Below are positions 42,943 to 52,187 of a stretch of 64,000 nucleotides of DNA, piece after piece; the stretch's first letter is position 1, and each line of letters starts with the position of its first letter. The translations under genes and the position numbers were made by a program. Origin of the DNA: Stenotrophomonas sp. Ste86 (lineage in GTDB: Bacteria > Pseudomonadota > Gammaproteobacteria > Xanthomonadales > Xanthomonadaceae); assembly GCF_024519465.1 (NCBI RefSeq), contig NZ_JALJRW010000006.1:13445-77444 (forward strand). Reading direction: 5' to 3'. The notes below the pieces were generated by a model, which worked only from the letters and a program-made list of their open reading frames with translations, had not been told where the DNA came from and ran no database searches.

Positions 42943-45255
42943 TCAGGACAACAACCAGTGCCTTTCCGTTGTCCACCCCTTGAAAACCCGCGCCCCGTCC
43001 TCGCCGGGTGCATGCTGAGGCAAGCTCCGGCCGGCTGCGGCCTGCCGTAGTCCCTTCATGGCGGGCCCGAAGCGAAACTTGAAGGTATGCGGCTGCTCCT
43101 GGAAATGGGCTTCAATGCGCGCGATCACCGCATGCCTACGGGCATTGTCGAGCATCGACAGGAAGAAGATCATCTGTCTCCATGCATACGCGGTGTTTTT
43201 GAGCATGATCAGCCGGCCATGCCAGTGCGGAACAGGCATCTGCTGACGTTTGCAGATCCACTGATAGCAACGCAATGCCATCGCATCCAGCGACGGATCC
43301 AGCAACGCTCGGAGCCCGGCTCCCTCGAACAGCACTGCAAGATTGTGGGTGGTCAGGATCTGTGACTGTTCGAGGATGGCGCCGTTCGTCGCGGGGGACC
43401 GAGCGGCCGATTGCACGTCTGCACGCAGAGCAGCCAGTGTCGAAAGCGCGTCCGCACCGTCAGTGGACCTACCCCAAAGTCGACGCATGGTTCCCGCGTT
43501 CCGCTTGTCCGGCAGTGCCGCCAGCGCATCGGTATCGATGTCGTAATAGCTGGCGTACAGCGTTCCGGCGACAACGCGGGCCGCGCAGCGCGAAGCCTCA
43601 ACGAACGTGTTGGTGAACACCCCCATGAAGATGTCGGCCGCAATCTCATCCACCAATGGAAGCTGTAGCTTGGCGCTGTCGGCGAGGGCGCGGAACTCAC
43701 TCACCAGCTTGTTGGGCGTGATCGCGTGGGGAAATGCTTCAATTGCGACCAACGCCGACTCAGTCAGCGCAAGACGTGCGCTCTCGTTGCTGGCGGCGTC
43801 TGGTGCGCGCTCGCCGTCGATAGCGGCGATCCAAGGCAGCTCCCTAAGACGCACCTGGCTTTCCAGGTTGAGCAACAGAAGAGAGCGCCGTCTGCGGAAC
43901 GCACGATACGTTGAGGCGTACAAGCGGCGCAGCGTGGGATTGGCCAGCGCGCTGCCTCGGATCTCGGCGGTCAACGCAGGAAGCACGCGAGCGATTGTCT
44001 CACCGGAGGTGACGATGCCAGCATCCACCAGTTCAGCAATGGTGCCGCGACGGCAACGTTCCAGACGCTTGCGAATCGCGTCCGGCAACGGCTGTCCCTG
44101 TTGGATTGAATGCGTGGTGGCCTCGCCTTCAGTAATTGAACAGGTCAACGTGGAAAAGTCACGGATGCCCTCTGATTCGGGATACCCCGCAAGTCGCGCC
44201 GCAACGGCGTGCCCGATCCGGCGGTGTGGTGCTGAGGAAACGTCGCGCCGTTGTCGCTGCCGGAAGGCGACGTGCTGCGGGGATTCGGGCCTGCCGTGGG
44301 CGGCAACGAAATCATCGACAATTCTCCGAATTCGCCCGACTTGACGTCCGGTAAGCGTGCTCGAATCGTCGCAACAGGCGGCCAGGAGCTGGAGCAGTTC
44401 GCTCGCCCGGTCCTTCTTGCGCACGATCTCACCGGGGAATGTGACGCGAGCACTGTCGATCTGCATCAACAACGCCTTCGCTGCAGCGTGCCAGCCTGCC
44501 GGGTATCGGCGGCACGGCCATCCGTCCACGTAGGTCTCGAGGAACAGCGAGATCGCGGCGTCATATAGCGGCAAGCGGATGCTGATCACCCGCGCCTGCT
44601 CCGCCAGCCGGCGTTGCCCTTTGAGCTCCGACAGCCGCCTGCGAACATCGCCAGCGGTGAAGACACTGACCTCGGCAGTCAGGGGCGAGGCATTGTCGGT
44701 AGGTGCCGGGAAAAACCTCAGCCTGTCAAAGAAAGGTGCGATCGCTTCGATGATCGCCTGCGATTGCTCGATTCGCCCCTGACTGACAAGCCACGCCACC
44801 ACCAGCAGGGCCGCCTCTTCAGGTACGTCGATACGGTAGCGACCTTCCGCGAGCAGTTGGTGAAGGTGACCCAGGCCGTCATCGGTCAGATGCCAAAGAT
44901 TCAGATCCATCCGCGCACGCTCGGTGCGGACGCCCGTCACCCTGTGGCAAAGCTCGCGCTCGTAGGCGGTTAGCTCACCCCCGGCGAGCAGGGCTCCCGT
45001 GGCAAAGCCACCAGTGGCTACCTCCAGCGTCGCCCAAGCAGGAACCCCCTCGAACGGCGTGCGCGAGCCATAGTCCGCGGTCCCGTCCAGGGAATGCTCG
45101 AGTATCTGCTGCCAGCGCTCCGATCGCGCCTTCGCGCGCGCCCGCGCCTGCGCATCCGGGTTCTGCTCGCTGCTGATCAGCGCTTTGGCCAGCTGGAACT
45201 GCGCGTAGGCCAAGCCCGGCGCGATAATGGGACCGCCACTACGATCTGAAGTCAT
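42943..45255 (-). CDS. Large orphan protein, function unknown
   Basis: A 770-residue, Arg- and Leu-rich soluble protein. The frame is uninterrupted, and its 5' end lies 26 nt from a tRNA-like gene. It looks mostly helical; I see no Walker, nuclease or helix-turn-helix motifs. Segments that could help a search are FLETYVDGWPCRRYP, IRRIVDDFVAAHGRPE, DEIAADIFMGVFTNTF and MLKNTAYAWRQMIFFLSML. The setting (odd tRNA, nuclease-like gene, degenerate restriction genes) is that of a mobile or defence island. Confidence 0.7.
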   Translation of the reverse strand: MTSDRSGGPIIAPGLAYAQFQLAKALISSEQNPDAQARARAKARSERWQQILEHSLDGTADYGSRTPFEGVPAWATLEVATGGFATGALLAGGELTAYERELCHRVTGVRTERARMDLNLWHLTDDGLGHLHQLLAEGRYRIDVPEEAALLVVAWLVSQGRIEQSQAIIEAIAPFFDRLRFFPAPTDNASPLTAEVSVFTAGDVRRRLSELKGQRRLAEQARVISIRLPLYDAAISLFLETYVDGWPCRRYPAGWHAAAKALLMQIDSARVTFPGEIVRKKDRASELLQLLAACCDDSSTLTGRQVGRIRRIVDDFVAAHGRPESPQHVAFRQRQRRDVSSAPHRRIGHAVAARLAGYPESEGIRDFSTLTCSITEGEATTHSIQQGQPLPDAIRKRLERCRRGTIAELVDAGIVTSGETIARVLPALTAEIRGSALANPTLRRLYASTYRAFRRRRSLLLLNLESQVRLRELPWIAAIDGERAPDAASNESARLALTESALVAIEAFPHAITPNKLVSEFRALADSAKLQLPLVDEIAADIFMGVFTNTFVEASRCAARVVAGTLYASYYDIDTDALAALPDKRNAGTMRRLWGRSTDGADALSTLAALRADVQSAARSPATNGAILEQSQILTTHNLAVLFEGAGLRALLDPSLDAMALRCYQWICKRQQMPVPHWHGRLIMLKNTAYAWRQMIFFLSMLDNARRHAVIARIEAHFQEQPHTFKFRFGPAMKGLRQAAAGRSLPQHAPGEDGARVFKGWTTERHWLLS

Positions 45256-45280
45256 CCGTGATGTCGATATCGCGAAGAGA

Positions 45281-45355
45281 TGGGTCCGGAGGCTGGAGTC
45301 GAACCAGCGCCCTCCCGGTTAAGAGCCGAGGGTTCTGCCACTGAACTATTCCGGA
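45281..45355 (-). tRNA. tRNA with CUU anticodon (Lys by anticodon, Asn-like body)
   Basis: A full 75-nt cloverleaf with encoded CCA (45283-45281 on the minus strand). The acceptor stem pairs TCCGGA with TCCGGA of the 3' side, with an A-C mismatch at the seventh pair. D stem is GTTC/GAAC, anticodon stem CTCGG/CCGGG, loop C-T-CTT-A-A, and T arm GCTGG-TTCGACT-CCAGC. The anticodon CTT reads the lysine codon AAG. The acceptor and D arms resemble tRNA-Asn, and the discriminator is C rather than A or G, so its charging is uncertain. Confidence 0.75.
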
Positions 45356-45486
45356 ATATAGGTGGAATTTCGCACGGTGCGAGTGCAGGCGCAATAGACC
45401 ACTAGGGGCTGCTTTCGGCCAGAAACAGACGCATGAGAATTCGAGTCCCATACGTCTGTGCAAACAGCCCTAATTTCCGCCCTTCG

Positions 45487-46293
45487 TCAATCGACAGACG
45501 CTTCATGCGAAGCTTCCGCGCGGATGCCTTCGGCACTCTTCTTCGCTAGTGTTTTCGCGTTTTTTGAGAGCGCCTTCCGTATTCGCTGCTGCGCATCCTT
45601 GACCTTCTCCCCATCAAGCACCTCTCGCTTGAGTATCTCGTTGTTGAGAAGCTCGAGAATCGCCTCAGACTCAATCTTTAGCTCAGGGAACATACGACGC
45701 AGCTCACGACGCACGACCGAGACAACCGACTCACCCAGAATGACCTGGGCCACAGTGAATTTATTGAGCACGGAGATGTGCTGATGGTAGAGACCCATGG
45801 CATCTGACGTAATGCCCTCCCTGCAAAGAAGGAAGAGTCGACGTTGATCCTCTTCGTTCTTCAGATTGATGTCTGCGATGCAGAATGAAGATACAAGCTC
45901 ATACTCTATGGGCTGGCCAAACTTGATCCGATACAGCCGCCACTCAAGCGCGTTTGTAAGCACGATCCACTCAATTCCTTCGTGCGCTCCATAGTTGATG
46001 GCCTGCCGAAGGTGTGTCTCGTTGAGGGCGATTGCAGCAGCTTTTACCTCAATAAGGACGCGAATCTTGCCGTCTATCTTGACCGCGAGGTCGCAGAAGG
46101 TCCCGCGAATCTGCTGTTCACTGGTCAGCTCGTTGTATTTGTCATAGCCGAACACCTCGGCGAGCATATCTTTGACCAGAGTCACCGTGTCGGCCTCCGA
46201 CACATCTCTGGTTTTATGCGATACCGCGACAGCGACTAGCGACTTCACCGTAGCCGGCCAACGATCCATCACCTTCTTTGGAATCTTCAACAT
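45487..46293 (-). CDS. PD-(D/E)XK nuclease-like protein (type I HsdR N-terminal type)
   Basis: A 268-residue protein. The nuclease core is GTFCDLAVKIDGKIRVLIEVKA, that is D-(x)13-E-V-K, with E-x-K intact. It is followed by a QAINYGAHEGIEWIVLT strand-helix unit and YRIKFGQPIEYELV. The C-terminal 100 residues are helical and end in a Lys/Glu-rich coil. Similar proteins are annotated as stand-alone relatives of the HsdR nuclease domain. GGGGGAG lies before the ATG at 46293. No partner genes for methylation are adjacent, so a defence role is inferred only. Confidence 0.8.
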   Translation of the reverse strand: MLKIPKKVMDRWPATVKSLVAVAVSHKTRDVSEADTVTLVKDMLAEVFGYDKYNELTSEQQIRGTFCDLAVKIDGKIRVLIEVKAAAIALNETHLRQAINYGAHEGIEWIVLTNALEWRLYRIKFGQPIEYELVSSFCIADINLKNEEDQRRLFLLCREGITSDAMGLYHQHISVLNKFTVAQVILGESVVSVVRRELRRMFPELKIESEAILELLNNEILKREVLDGEKVKDAQQRIRKALSKNAKTLAKKSAEGIRAEASHEASVD

Positions 46294-46930
46294 AGCTCCC
46301 CCGTTCCTTGGCTGTTTCCCCATATTGGCGACTTGCCGGGCTTCTCGCAACGGCCACGTGGGAAATCGAGCCAGTCCACGGCCGAGAGCGATGTTTTGGC
46401 ATCGGGAGCGCGACACCCCTCCCGCGCTGCAACAAGGCCCGCGGCCGGCACGGCCTTAGGAAGAGGTGGCTCTACCTTGCTAGCGCTGAGAAATATCGGA
46501 ATTTTGCATATAGAAAATTGCGCCGTACGGTTTCCCCGCAAAGGAGAACCCTCATGTCCATCACGAGCGTCGGTTCGGCTGTCTCATCACCCGCCCAGTC
46601 GGTAGATATCTACACGCGCGCCAATGTAACAATCTCTGTGGCCATCGCAAGCATGGCGTTTATACGTTTGCGAATTCGCACCAGGGCCACATCAGTTAGA
46701 AGGGCCGCGCAACGATCCTCAACCACCACCAACGTGCGCAACTACCACTCCTCCATCACCCCCACCTCTCCAAACCCCCAACTCCAGTTGACGCCATCGT
46801 TCGCACCAGCTGCGACCCCCTGCGAGTTTCATCCCACTTCCGCACATCCACCGCACTCCATTTCGCATCATTGCAAATGCTGCCCACCTGCTCGGTTGAC
46901 CCTCCCCCACCCCGAAAGCATGGTGCACGC
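46294..46930. other. Non-coding or decayed stretch before the hsd-like genes
   Basis: 637 nt. The only candidate is a frame at 46554-46934 with a good ribosome-binding site (AAAGGAGA, 6 nt before ATG). Its first 36 residues (MSITSVGSAVSSPAQSVDIY...) recall small YjfB-like motility proteins, but the rest is Pro/Thr/His-rich nonsense, so at best this is a decayed gene. The rest shows no feature I can support. Confidence 0.4.
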
Positions 46931-47527
46931 ATGAACACTCTCACGCGCATCGCCCTGCTTGGCGACGTGGCCAGCATCCGCCAGGGCCACCCCTTTCGCG
47001 GTGCCATCGGCGCCGTACCGGGAGGCCCAGTGCAGGTCATCCAATTGAAGAACCTCTGCGCCGATGGCCTGCGGGAGCGCGAGCACTTGCTGCGTACCGT
47101 GCTGCGCGCACGCAAGCCGCCGGACTGGGTGCAGGATCAGGATGTCCTGATCGCGGCACGCGGCAATCACCCACTGGCGATGTTGCTGCGTGCGCCGCCA
47201 GAATCCACCGTGTGCAGTCCGCACATGTACATGGTGAGGGTGAGCACGGCCGACCTGCTGCCGGCGTTTCTGGCATGGCAGTTGAACCAGCGCGCGGCCC
47301 AGGCCTACCTGCACCAGCAGGCGGCGGGATCGCGCCAACAGAGCCTGCGCAAGACGGTGGTGGCGCAGTTGCCGCTGCGCATTCCGCCGCTGCCACAGCA
47401 GCAGCGCATCGTGGCGATCGCCCAGGCGGTGCAGTCCGAGCAGCGCTGCCTGGAAGCGCTGATCCACAACCGCCAACAGGAGATCGCCGTTGTGGCCGAG
47501 CAGTTTCTGCAGGGAGGTGCCGCATGA
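46931..47527 (+). CDS. Half-length HsdS-like specificity subunit
   Basis: A 198-residue protein with the layout of one half of a type I restriction specificity subunit: one target-recognition domain (LGDVASIRQGHPFRG to SPHMYMVRVS) and one conserved spacer helix (LPLRIPPLPQQQRIVAIAQA then RCLEALIHNRQQE). Full HsdS has two such halves and about 400 residues, so two of these would have to pair. The ATG at 46931 starts MNTLTRIALLGDV. The stop overlaps the next gene (ATGA). The recognition fold appears intact although its partners have lost their catalytic motifs. Confidence 0.8.
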   Translation: MNTLTRIALLGDVASIRQGHPFRGAIGAVPGGPVQVIQLKNLCADGLREREHLLRTVLRARKPPDWVQDQDVLIAARGNHPLAMLLRAPPESTVCSPHMYMVRVSTADLLPAFLAWQLNQRAAQAYLHQQAAGSRQQSLRKTVVAQLPLRIPPLPQQQRIVAIAQAVQSEQRCLEALIHNRQQEIAVVAEQFLQGGAA

Positions 47528-49062
47528 ACCTGATTGCCGCGTTGCCGGGCGCGCATGCCACGCTGGCCGCGCTCACCGCCGCCCGCGAGGTGCTGGTGGA
47601 CGCCGCCGAGGGCGAGGCCGCCACGCACCTGCTGCTGGCTTTGCTGTTGCTCAAGATCGCCAGCGATACCGAGGCCGCCGCGCACGATCCGAGCGGCGCG
47701 TATGGGTCACCGCTTACCTGGCCGCCCGGCGCTCCCGGCGCACAGCTGCTGGCGGTACCGGCCGATGCCCGCTTTGAGGCGCTGCATCACCATCGCTTCG
47801 CAGTAGGCAACGACCTGCGCATCATGACCGCCCTGCAGCGCCTGGCCCAATCCAATCCGGCCACGCTGGGCGAGGTGTTCGATGTGCTGCGCCTGCACGA
47901 TGGCTGGCCGCGCGATGCCGACCGGCGCGAGGTGGCCCTGTCGCGGCTGCTGGGGCGGTTGTCAGTGCCTGCGTTGGATTTCCGCAGCCTGCGCGGCGCC
48001 TATCGCAGCGACATCGGCGAGGCGGTGGATCGGTTGCTGGAGCGTAATCAACCGCGGCGGAGCAAACTGCCGCTTGCACATGTGCCCGATGCGCTGGGCT
48101 GGCTGATGGCCGCGTTGATGGACCCGTCAGAGGACGAGGGCATCTGTGATCCGTCCTGCCACAGCGGCAGCCTGCTGCTGGCCGCCAGCCGCTGGGCGCG
48201 AACGCGGCATGGTGCCCGCCGCCACCGGCTGGCCGGCCAGGAGGACATGGACGACGGCTGGGCGCGAACCCGCCTGCGCCTGTTGCTGCACGGCGAAGAC
48301 AATCATGCCGTACACGGGGGGACGCCGTTGCGGCACGACATGCTGGTGCAGCCGGACGGGACGCTGCAGCGTTTTCACGTGCAGCTGTCGCGGCCGCCGT
48401 TTGCGCTGGCGTGGGCGCCCGAGCGCGCGCCTCGTGATCCGCACCGGCGCTTCGTGCACGGCCTGCCCCCGCGCCAGTGGGGACATCTGGCGCTGTTGCA
48501 GCACATGCTCAAGGCGATGGACCCGCAGCGCGGGCGCATCGCCCTCGTGGTGCCACACGGCGTGCTGTTCCGCGCCGGCGATGAGGCGCTCATCCGCCGA
48601 CGCCTGCTGGACGCCAACCTGATCGAGGCGGTGATCGGCCTGCCCGACCGGCTGTTTGCCGGCACCCCGGTCGCCACGGCGCTGCTGGTCCTGCGCAGCG
48701 TGCGCAATGACGAAGCGGTGCTGTTCATCGATGCGCGCCAGCTGCAGTCCAGTGGCAGGCGCTCCGCCAAGCTGGACCGTGCCGGCGCCGAGCAGCTGCT
48801 GGCGCTCTGCCAGGCGCGCAAGGATGTGCCCGGGCTGGCCTGCCGCGCCGATCCGGCGCTGATTGCACGCCACGATGGCAACCTGAGCGTTGCCCGCTAC
48901 GTGCACCCGGAATCCACAGACGCGTCGCCATCGCTGGACGCCGTTCGCCGCGAGCGGGCGACGTTGCGGTCGCGGTTGAATGCGCTGGAGCAGGCGCTGG
49001 ACGTGGATCTGCGCACGCTGGAACAACCGTATGCGGCGGCCTCTGAGCGTGGCGCGGCATGA
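47524..49062 (+). CDS. HsdM-like methylase homologue with altered catalytic motifs
   Basis: A 512-residue protein aligned over its length with HsdM N6-adenine methylases, but with altered motifs. Motif I is DPSCHSGSLL at 209-218 in place of DPACGSGG; motif IV is RPPF at 290-293 in place of NPPF, so the catalytic Asn is lost. Flanking family sequences are kept: RFVHGLPPRQWGHLALLQHM, RIALVVPHGVLFR and IEAVIGLPDRLFAGTPVATA. The frame is open and GC-rich like the backbone. It overlaps the hsdS-like gene. It probably cannot methylate DNA and may serve as a scaffold for the S subunit. Confidence 0.8.
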   Translation: MNLIAALPGAHATLAALTAAREVLVDAAEGEAATHLLLALLLLKIASDTEAAAHDPSGAYGSPLTWPPGAPGAQLLAVPADARFEALHHHRFAVGNDLRIMTALQRLAQSNPATLGEVFDVLRLHDGWPRDADRREVALSRLLGRLSVPALDFRSLRGAYRSDIGEAVDRLLERNQPRRSKLPLAHVPDALGWLMAALMDPSEDEGICDPSCHSGSLLLAASRWARTRHGARRHRLAGQEDMDDGWARTRLRLLLHGEDNHAVHGGTPLRHDMLVQPDGTLQRFHVQLSRPPFALAWAPERAPRDPHRRFVHGLPPRQWGHLALLQHMLKAMDPQRGRIALVVPHGVLFRAGDEALIRRRLLDANLIEAVIGLPDRLFAGTPVATALLVLRSVRNDEAVLFIDARQLQSSGRRSAKLDRAGAEQLLALCQARKDVPGLACRADPALIARHDGNLSVARYVHPESTDASPSLDAVRRERATLRSRLNALEQALDVDLRTLEQPYAAASERGAA

Positions 49063-49310
49063 CCGGCACGGCCAGAACGGCTGATCGACGGGTGCTATCT
49101 GCTTGTTGGAAAGCATCAAAACTATGCAGCGCCCGCGTCATGCGGTGATCAGGAAACGGAATGATGCACACGGTGTGGGCGAAGGCCGCTGCGCCAGACT
49201 GCAGGTATGTCGCATCTCCGTTCCCTTACTGTCTCGTCCGCCTGCGTACACGTGCGCAGGTCATCTCGCCGGCCCAGCCATCGCACACATGACGCGGCTG
49301 GGAGTCGCGC

Positions 49311-52172
49311 ATGAAACCTGCGACTACCGTGAAGCACTCGGCACTGGGCTGGCTGCGCCGGTTGGGCTGGCAGTACCTGTCGCCGGTCGACCATGCGGCG
49401 TACCAGAGCGAAAGTGCCAATGGCATCCTGTTGCCAAGGTTGCGGCAGCGGCTGCAGGCAATACGGTTTGCGGCGCGCGGACAGACCTGGGCCCTGGACG
49501 AAAGTGGCATGGCCCAGGTGTTGGCGGCACTGGGCCGGGTGGTGCAACGGCGCGGGGTCCGCGAAGGCAATGACGCGCTGCTTCGGCTGTTGCTGGACGG
49601 CATCGACATCGAGCAGCACTTGCCGGACGGCCAACGGGTACACGCCTGTGTACAGGTGATCGACTGGGACCACGTGGAGCGCAACGGCTGGGATGTTGCG
49701 GAATCTCCGGGTGGACAGGTAGCCCGCGATGCCGTCGCCCGTGTGGATGCGTTGGCTGGCTACGTCAACGGGCTGCCGCTGCTGGGTGTGCTGTGTGTGG
49801 AGCGCGATGGCCAGTGGCGCTGGGGAAGCGACGCGGAGGCGATTGCGTTACTGCAGCGGCAGCGTCCCGGGCCGGCACTTTCTTCTGCACAGGTGCTGAT
49901 GGCATTGGATCGTCGCGGCGGGCGATACGCCACCCACGGCTCGCCGCCTGAAGACTGGGTGCACTGGCGCGAACAGGGTTGGGCGCCCGCAGGCCTGCAG
50001 CAACTGCGCATGGCGCTGCCCACACCGACGGATAACGACCGTGGCAAGGAGCTTGCCGATCTACGCGCCGTACACGCCCCGCTGCTGGCAGGGGTAATGG
50101 CACCGGAGCGGGTGCTGGCCCTGCTGCGCGGTTTCATCGATGTCGCCGCCGATGGACGGCGCCGCATCGCGCGCTCGGCGCAGTTTTTTGCGGTGCAGGC
50201 GGCACTGGATCAGCTGCGGCGCGTCGATGTGCAGGGGCGACGCTGCGGCGGACAGCTGTGTCTGGCGCCCGGCAGCGGGATGGAGCTGACGCGGCACTGG
50301 CTGCTGCACCACCTGCGACGCGATCCCTGGTTGCGTCATTGCCGGCTGCTGCGGGTGCAGTCGCCCGCGTCTCTGTCTGCGGCGATGCGCGACGCGCCGT
50401 CGCCGCTGTCGCCGGGACGGCGTCTGGCCGCCTTCCTGGCCGACGGGCGCGGCACCACGCTTCACACTTCCCTGGTGACGCTGCAGGCATGGCTGCGCCG
50501 ACTCGATGCACAGTACGCTGGCGACGACCTGGTCCTGCTGGTGGACGCCGACCTGCAGCACGGCCATCCCGCCTGGCTGCAACGTGCACACGAGCGCCTG
50601 CCGCGCGCGGCGTGGTTGTGGCTGACATCGACGCCGGCCCCCTGCGTGGGCGAAGGCGGACAGGACGCCCCGCTGCTGTATGCCTATCCGCCCGCGCACG
50701 GCGTGGCGGACGGTGTACTGGCGCCGGTGTATCAGCAGACGTTGCAGTCTTCGCCGGTAGCCGCCATCGTGCACGATACCCAGCCGGATTCACCAGATAC
50801 CCGCGTGGCTGCACTGGCTGCGGCGATCTGCCAGCACGTTGCCGACAGCCTCCTGCGCACCGAACGCGACCTGCAGGCACTGCTGCTGGTGGCCAGCAAC
50901 GAAGACGCGCGGCACTATCAGCGCGCCTTCGTGCGGGAAGGCACGTTGCGCAGTGCGCTCGTACCGGCCACCGCGCGGTGCGTGGCCAGCCGTCGCCATG
51001 GTGATCTCGGGCAGATACAGCTGTTGATCGCTGCTGCCGGCGTGGCACTGCCCTCGTTCGATGCGCGTCTGGCGGTGGTGTATCTGGACCGCGAGTTGTC
51101 TGGCACTCCGCTGGCGGGCGCCGTGGCCCTGCTCAGCCGCCCACACCAGGACAAGCGCTGCGCGTGGCTGGTGAACCTGCGCGCCTCGGGTTGCCCCCTA
51201 CCGGGGCCGGACGCGTGGGCACCGGGCCCACGACAAGACCTGGACGCCGCCCTGCCCCGCCACCATCAACGCCTGCGCGCCCTGCTACCGGCCGCAAGCG
51301 GCAGCAACTTCCACGCCTGTCGCACGCACCTGGCGCCGCGCTGGGCACTGGACACGCACGGCGAGCCACGTGACCTGCACCGCCAGCGTCGGCGCTGCCT
51401 GCACCGACGGGTGACCACGTTCGGCCAGCAGCTCCAGGCCGCGTTGCTCACCGCCGATGATCAGCAGGACATGGCCGAGGGCAGCCAGCGCTGGCGCTAC
51501 CAGTACGACCTGCACTTCTGTTCATTGTTGCGCGATGCCGTCACCGTGGACGCGCAGGAACAGCCGCTGTATGTGGCCGAGGACGTGCGCATCCGGCACT
51601 GGGCGCGCGAGCGGGCACCGCAGGTGCAGGAACCTGCGTGGGAGTACCTCAGCCTGCAGGCCATGGACACGGCGGATGTCCGGCATGAGGCGGACGCGCT
51701 GCACAGCCAACTGCGCGTCCAGCTGGACGTCGATACGGTCGCCCCGGAGATGCGACGTCGCACGCACCATCAGCTGCGTGCGCTGCTGGCCCAGCCTGCC
51801 ACGCCGGCCCGACGCTTGAAGGGCCTGCGGGCGCTGCACGCAACCCTAGACCGTGATGGGTCCGGCGCTGAGTACGCTGCGTCGCCACTGCTGCAAGCCT
51901 GCCACGGGCTGCTTACCCGTCATTTGGGCGCTGCCGGTGGCCGGGCGCAGCTGCGGCTGCGGCAGGCGCTGGCCGCGCAGCTTGAAGCGGCGTTGATTGA
52001 TGTCCGCGTAGCGCACGCGGGCGCCCCGCATCTGATAGCGATGGCGCTGCGCCGACGATTGACGCCCGCCTGGCCGATGCAGCTCACGCCGCAGCAGCGC
52101 GACGCCGTGCTGGACGGCCTGCCCGCGCTGATCGGCCGGGCGGCGCTGTTCGCGGCGGTGCCATTGGACTGA
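49311..52172 (+). CDS. HsdR-like protein with all catalytic motifs lost
   Basis: A 953-residue protein recognisable as HsdR by order and context. PERVLALLRGFIDV, IARSAQFFAVQAALDQL and RCGGQLCLAPGSGMEL correspond to the HsdR stretch that ends in Walker A, but GSGKS is GSGME here. The DEAH box is DADLQHG (411-418) and the following TGTP is TSTP. In the nuclease region, VNGLPLLGVLCVERDG (152-167) stands for NGLPLVVIELK, so E-x-K is lost. GGGAG lies before the ATG at 49311. The frame is open to a normal C-terminus. It should have neither ATPase nor nuclease activity. Confidence 0.75.
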   Translation: MKPATTVKHSALGWLRRLGWQYLSPVDHAAYQSESANGILLPRLRQRLQAIRFAARGQTWALDESGMAQVLAALGRVVQRRGVREGNDALLRLLLDGIDIEQHLPDGQRVHACVQVIDWDHVERNGWDVAESPGGQVARDAVARVDALAGYVNGLPLLGVLCVERDGQWRWGSDAEAIALLQRQRPGPALSSAQVLMALDRRGGRYATHGSPPEDWVHWREQGWAPAGLQQLRMALPTPTDNDRGKELADLRAVHAPLLAGVMAPERVLALLRGFIDVAADGRRRIARSAQFFAVQAALDQLRRVDVQGRRCGGQLCLAPGSGMELTRHWLLHHLRRDPWLRHCRLLRVQSPASLSAAMRDAPSPLSPGRRLAAFLADGRGTTLHTSLVTLQAWLRRLDAQYAGDDLVLLVDADLQHGHPAWLQRAHERLPRAAWLWLTSTPAPCVGEGGQDAPLLYAYPPAHGVADGVLAPVYQQTLQSSPVAAIVHDTQPDSPDTRVAALAAAICQHVADSLLRTERDLQALLLVASNEDARHYQRAFVREGTLRSALVPATARCVASRRHGDLGQIQLLIAAAGVALPSFDARLAVVYLDRELSGTPLAGAVALLSRPHQDKRCAWLVNLRASGCPLPGPDAWAPGPRQDLDAALPRHHQRLRALLPAASGSNFHACRTHLAPRWALDTHGEPRDLHRQRRRCLHRRVTTFGQQLQAALLTADDQQDMAEGSQRWRYQYDLHFCSLLRDAVTVDAQEQPLYVAEDVRIRHWARERAPQVQEPAWEYLSLQAMDTADVRHEADALHSQLRVQLDVDTVAPEMRRRTHHQLRALLAQPATPARRLKGLRALHATLDRDGSGAEYAASPLLQACHGLLTRHLGAAGGRAQLRLRQALAAQLEAALIDVRVAHAGAPHLIAMALRRRLTPAWPMQLTPQQRDAVLDGLPALIGRAALFAAVPLD

Positions 52173-52187
52173 GCGCTCGAGGTGGGC

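Noticed and set aside
46554..46934. 127-codon frame with a good ribosome-binding site
   Set aside because: Only the first 36 residues look protein-like; the rest is Pro/Thr/His-rich and runs into the hsdS-like gene. Mentioned as possible decay only.
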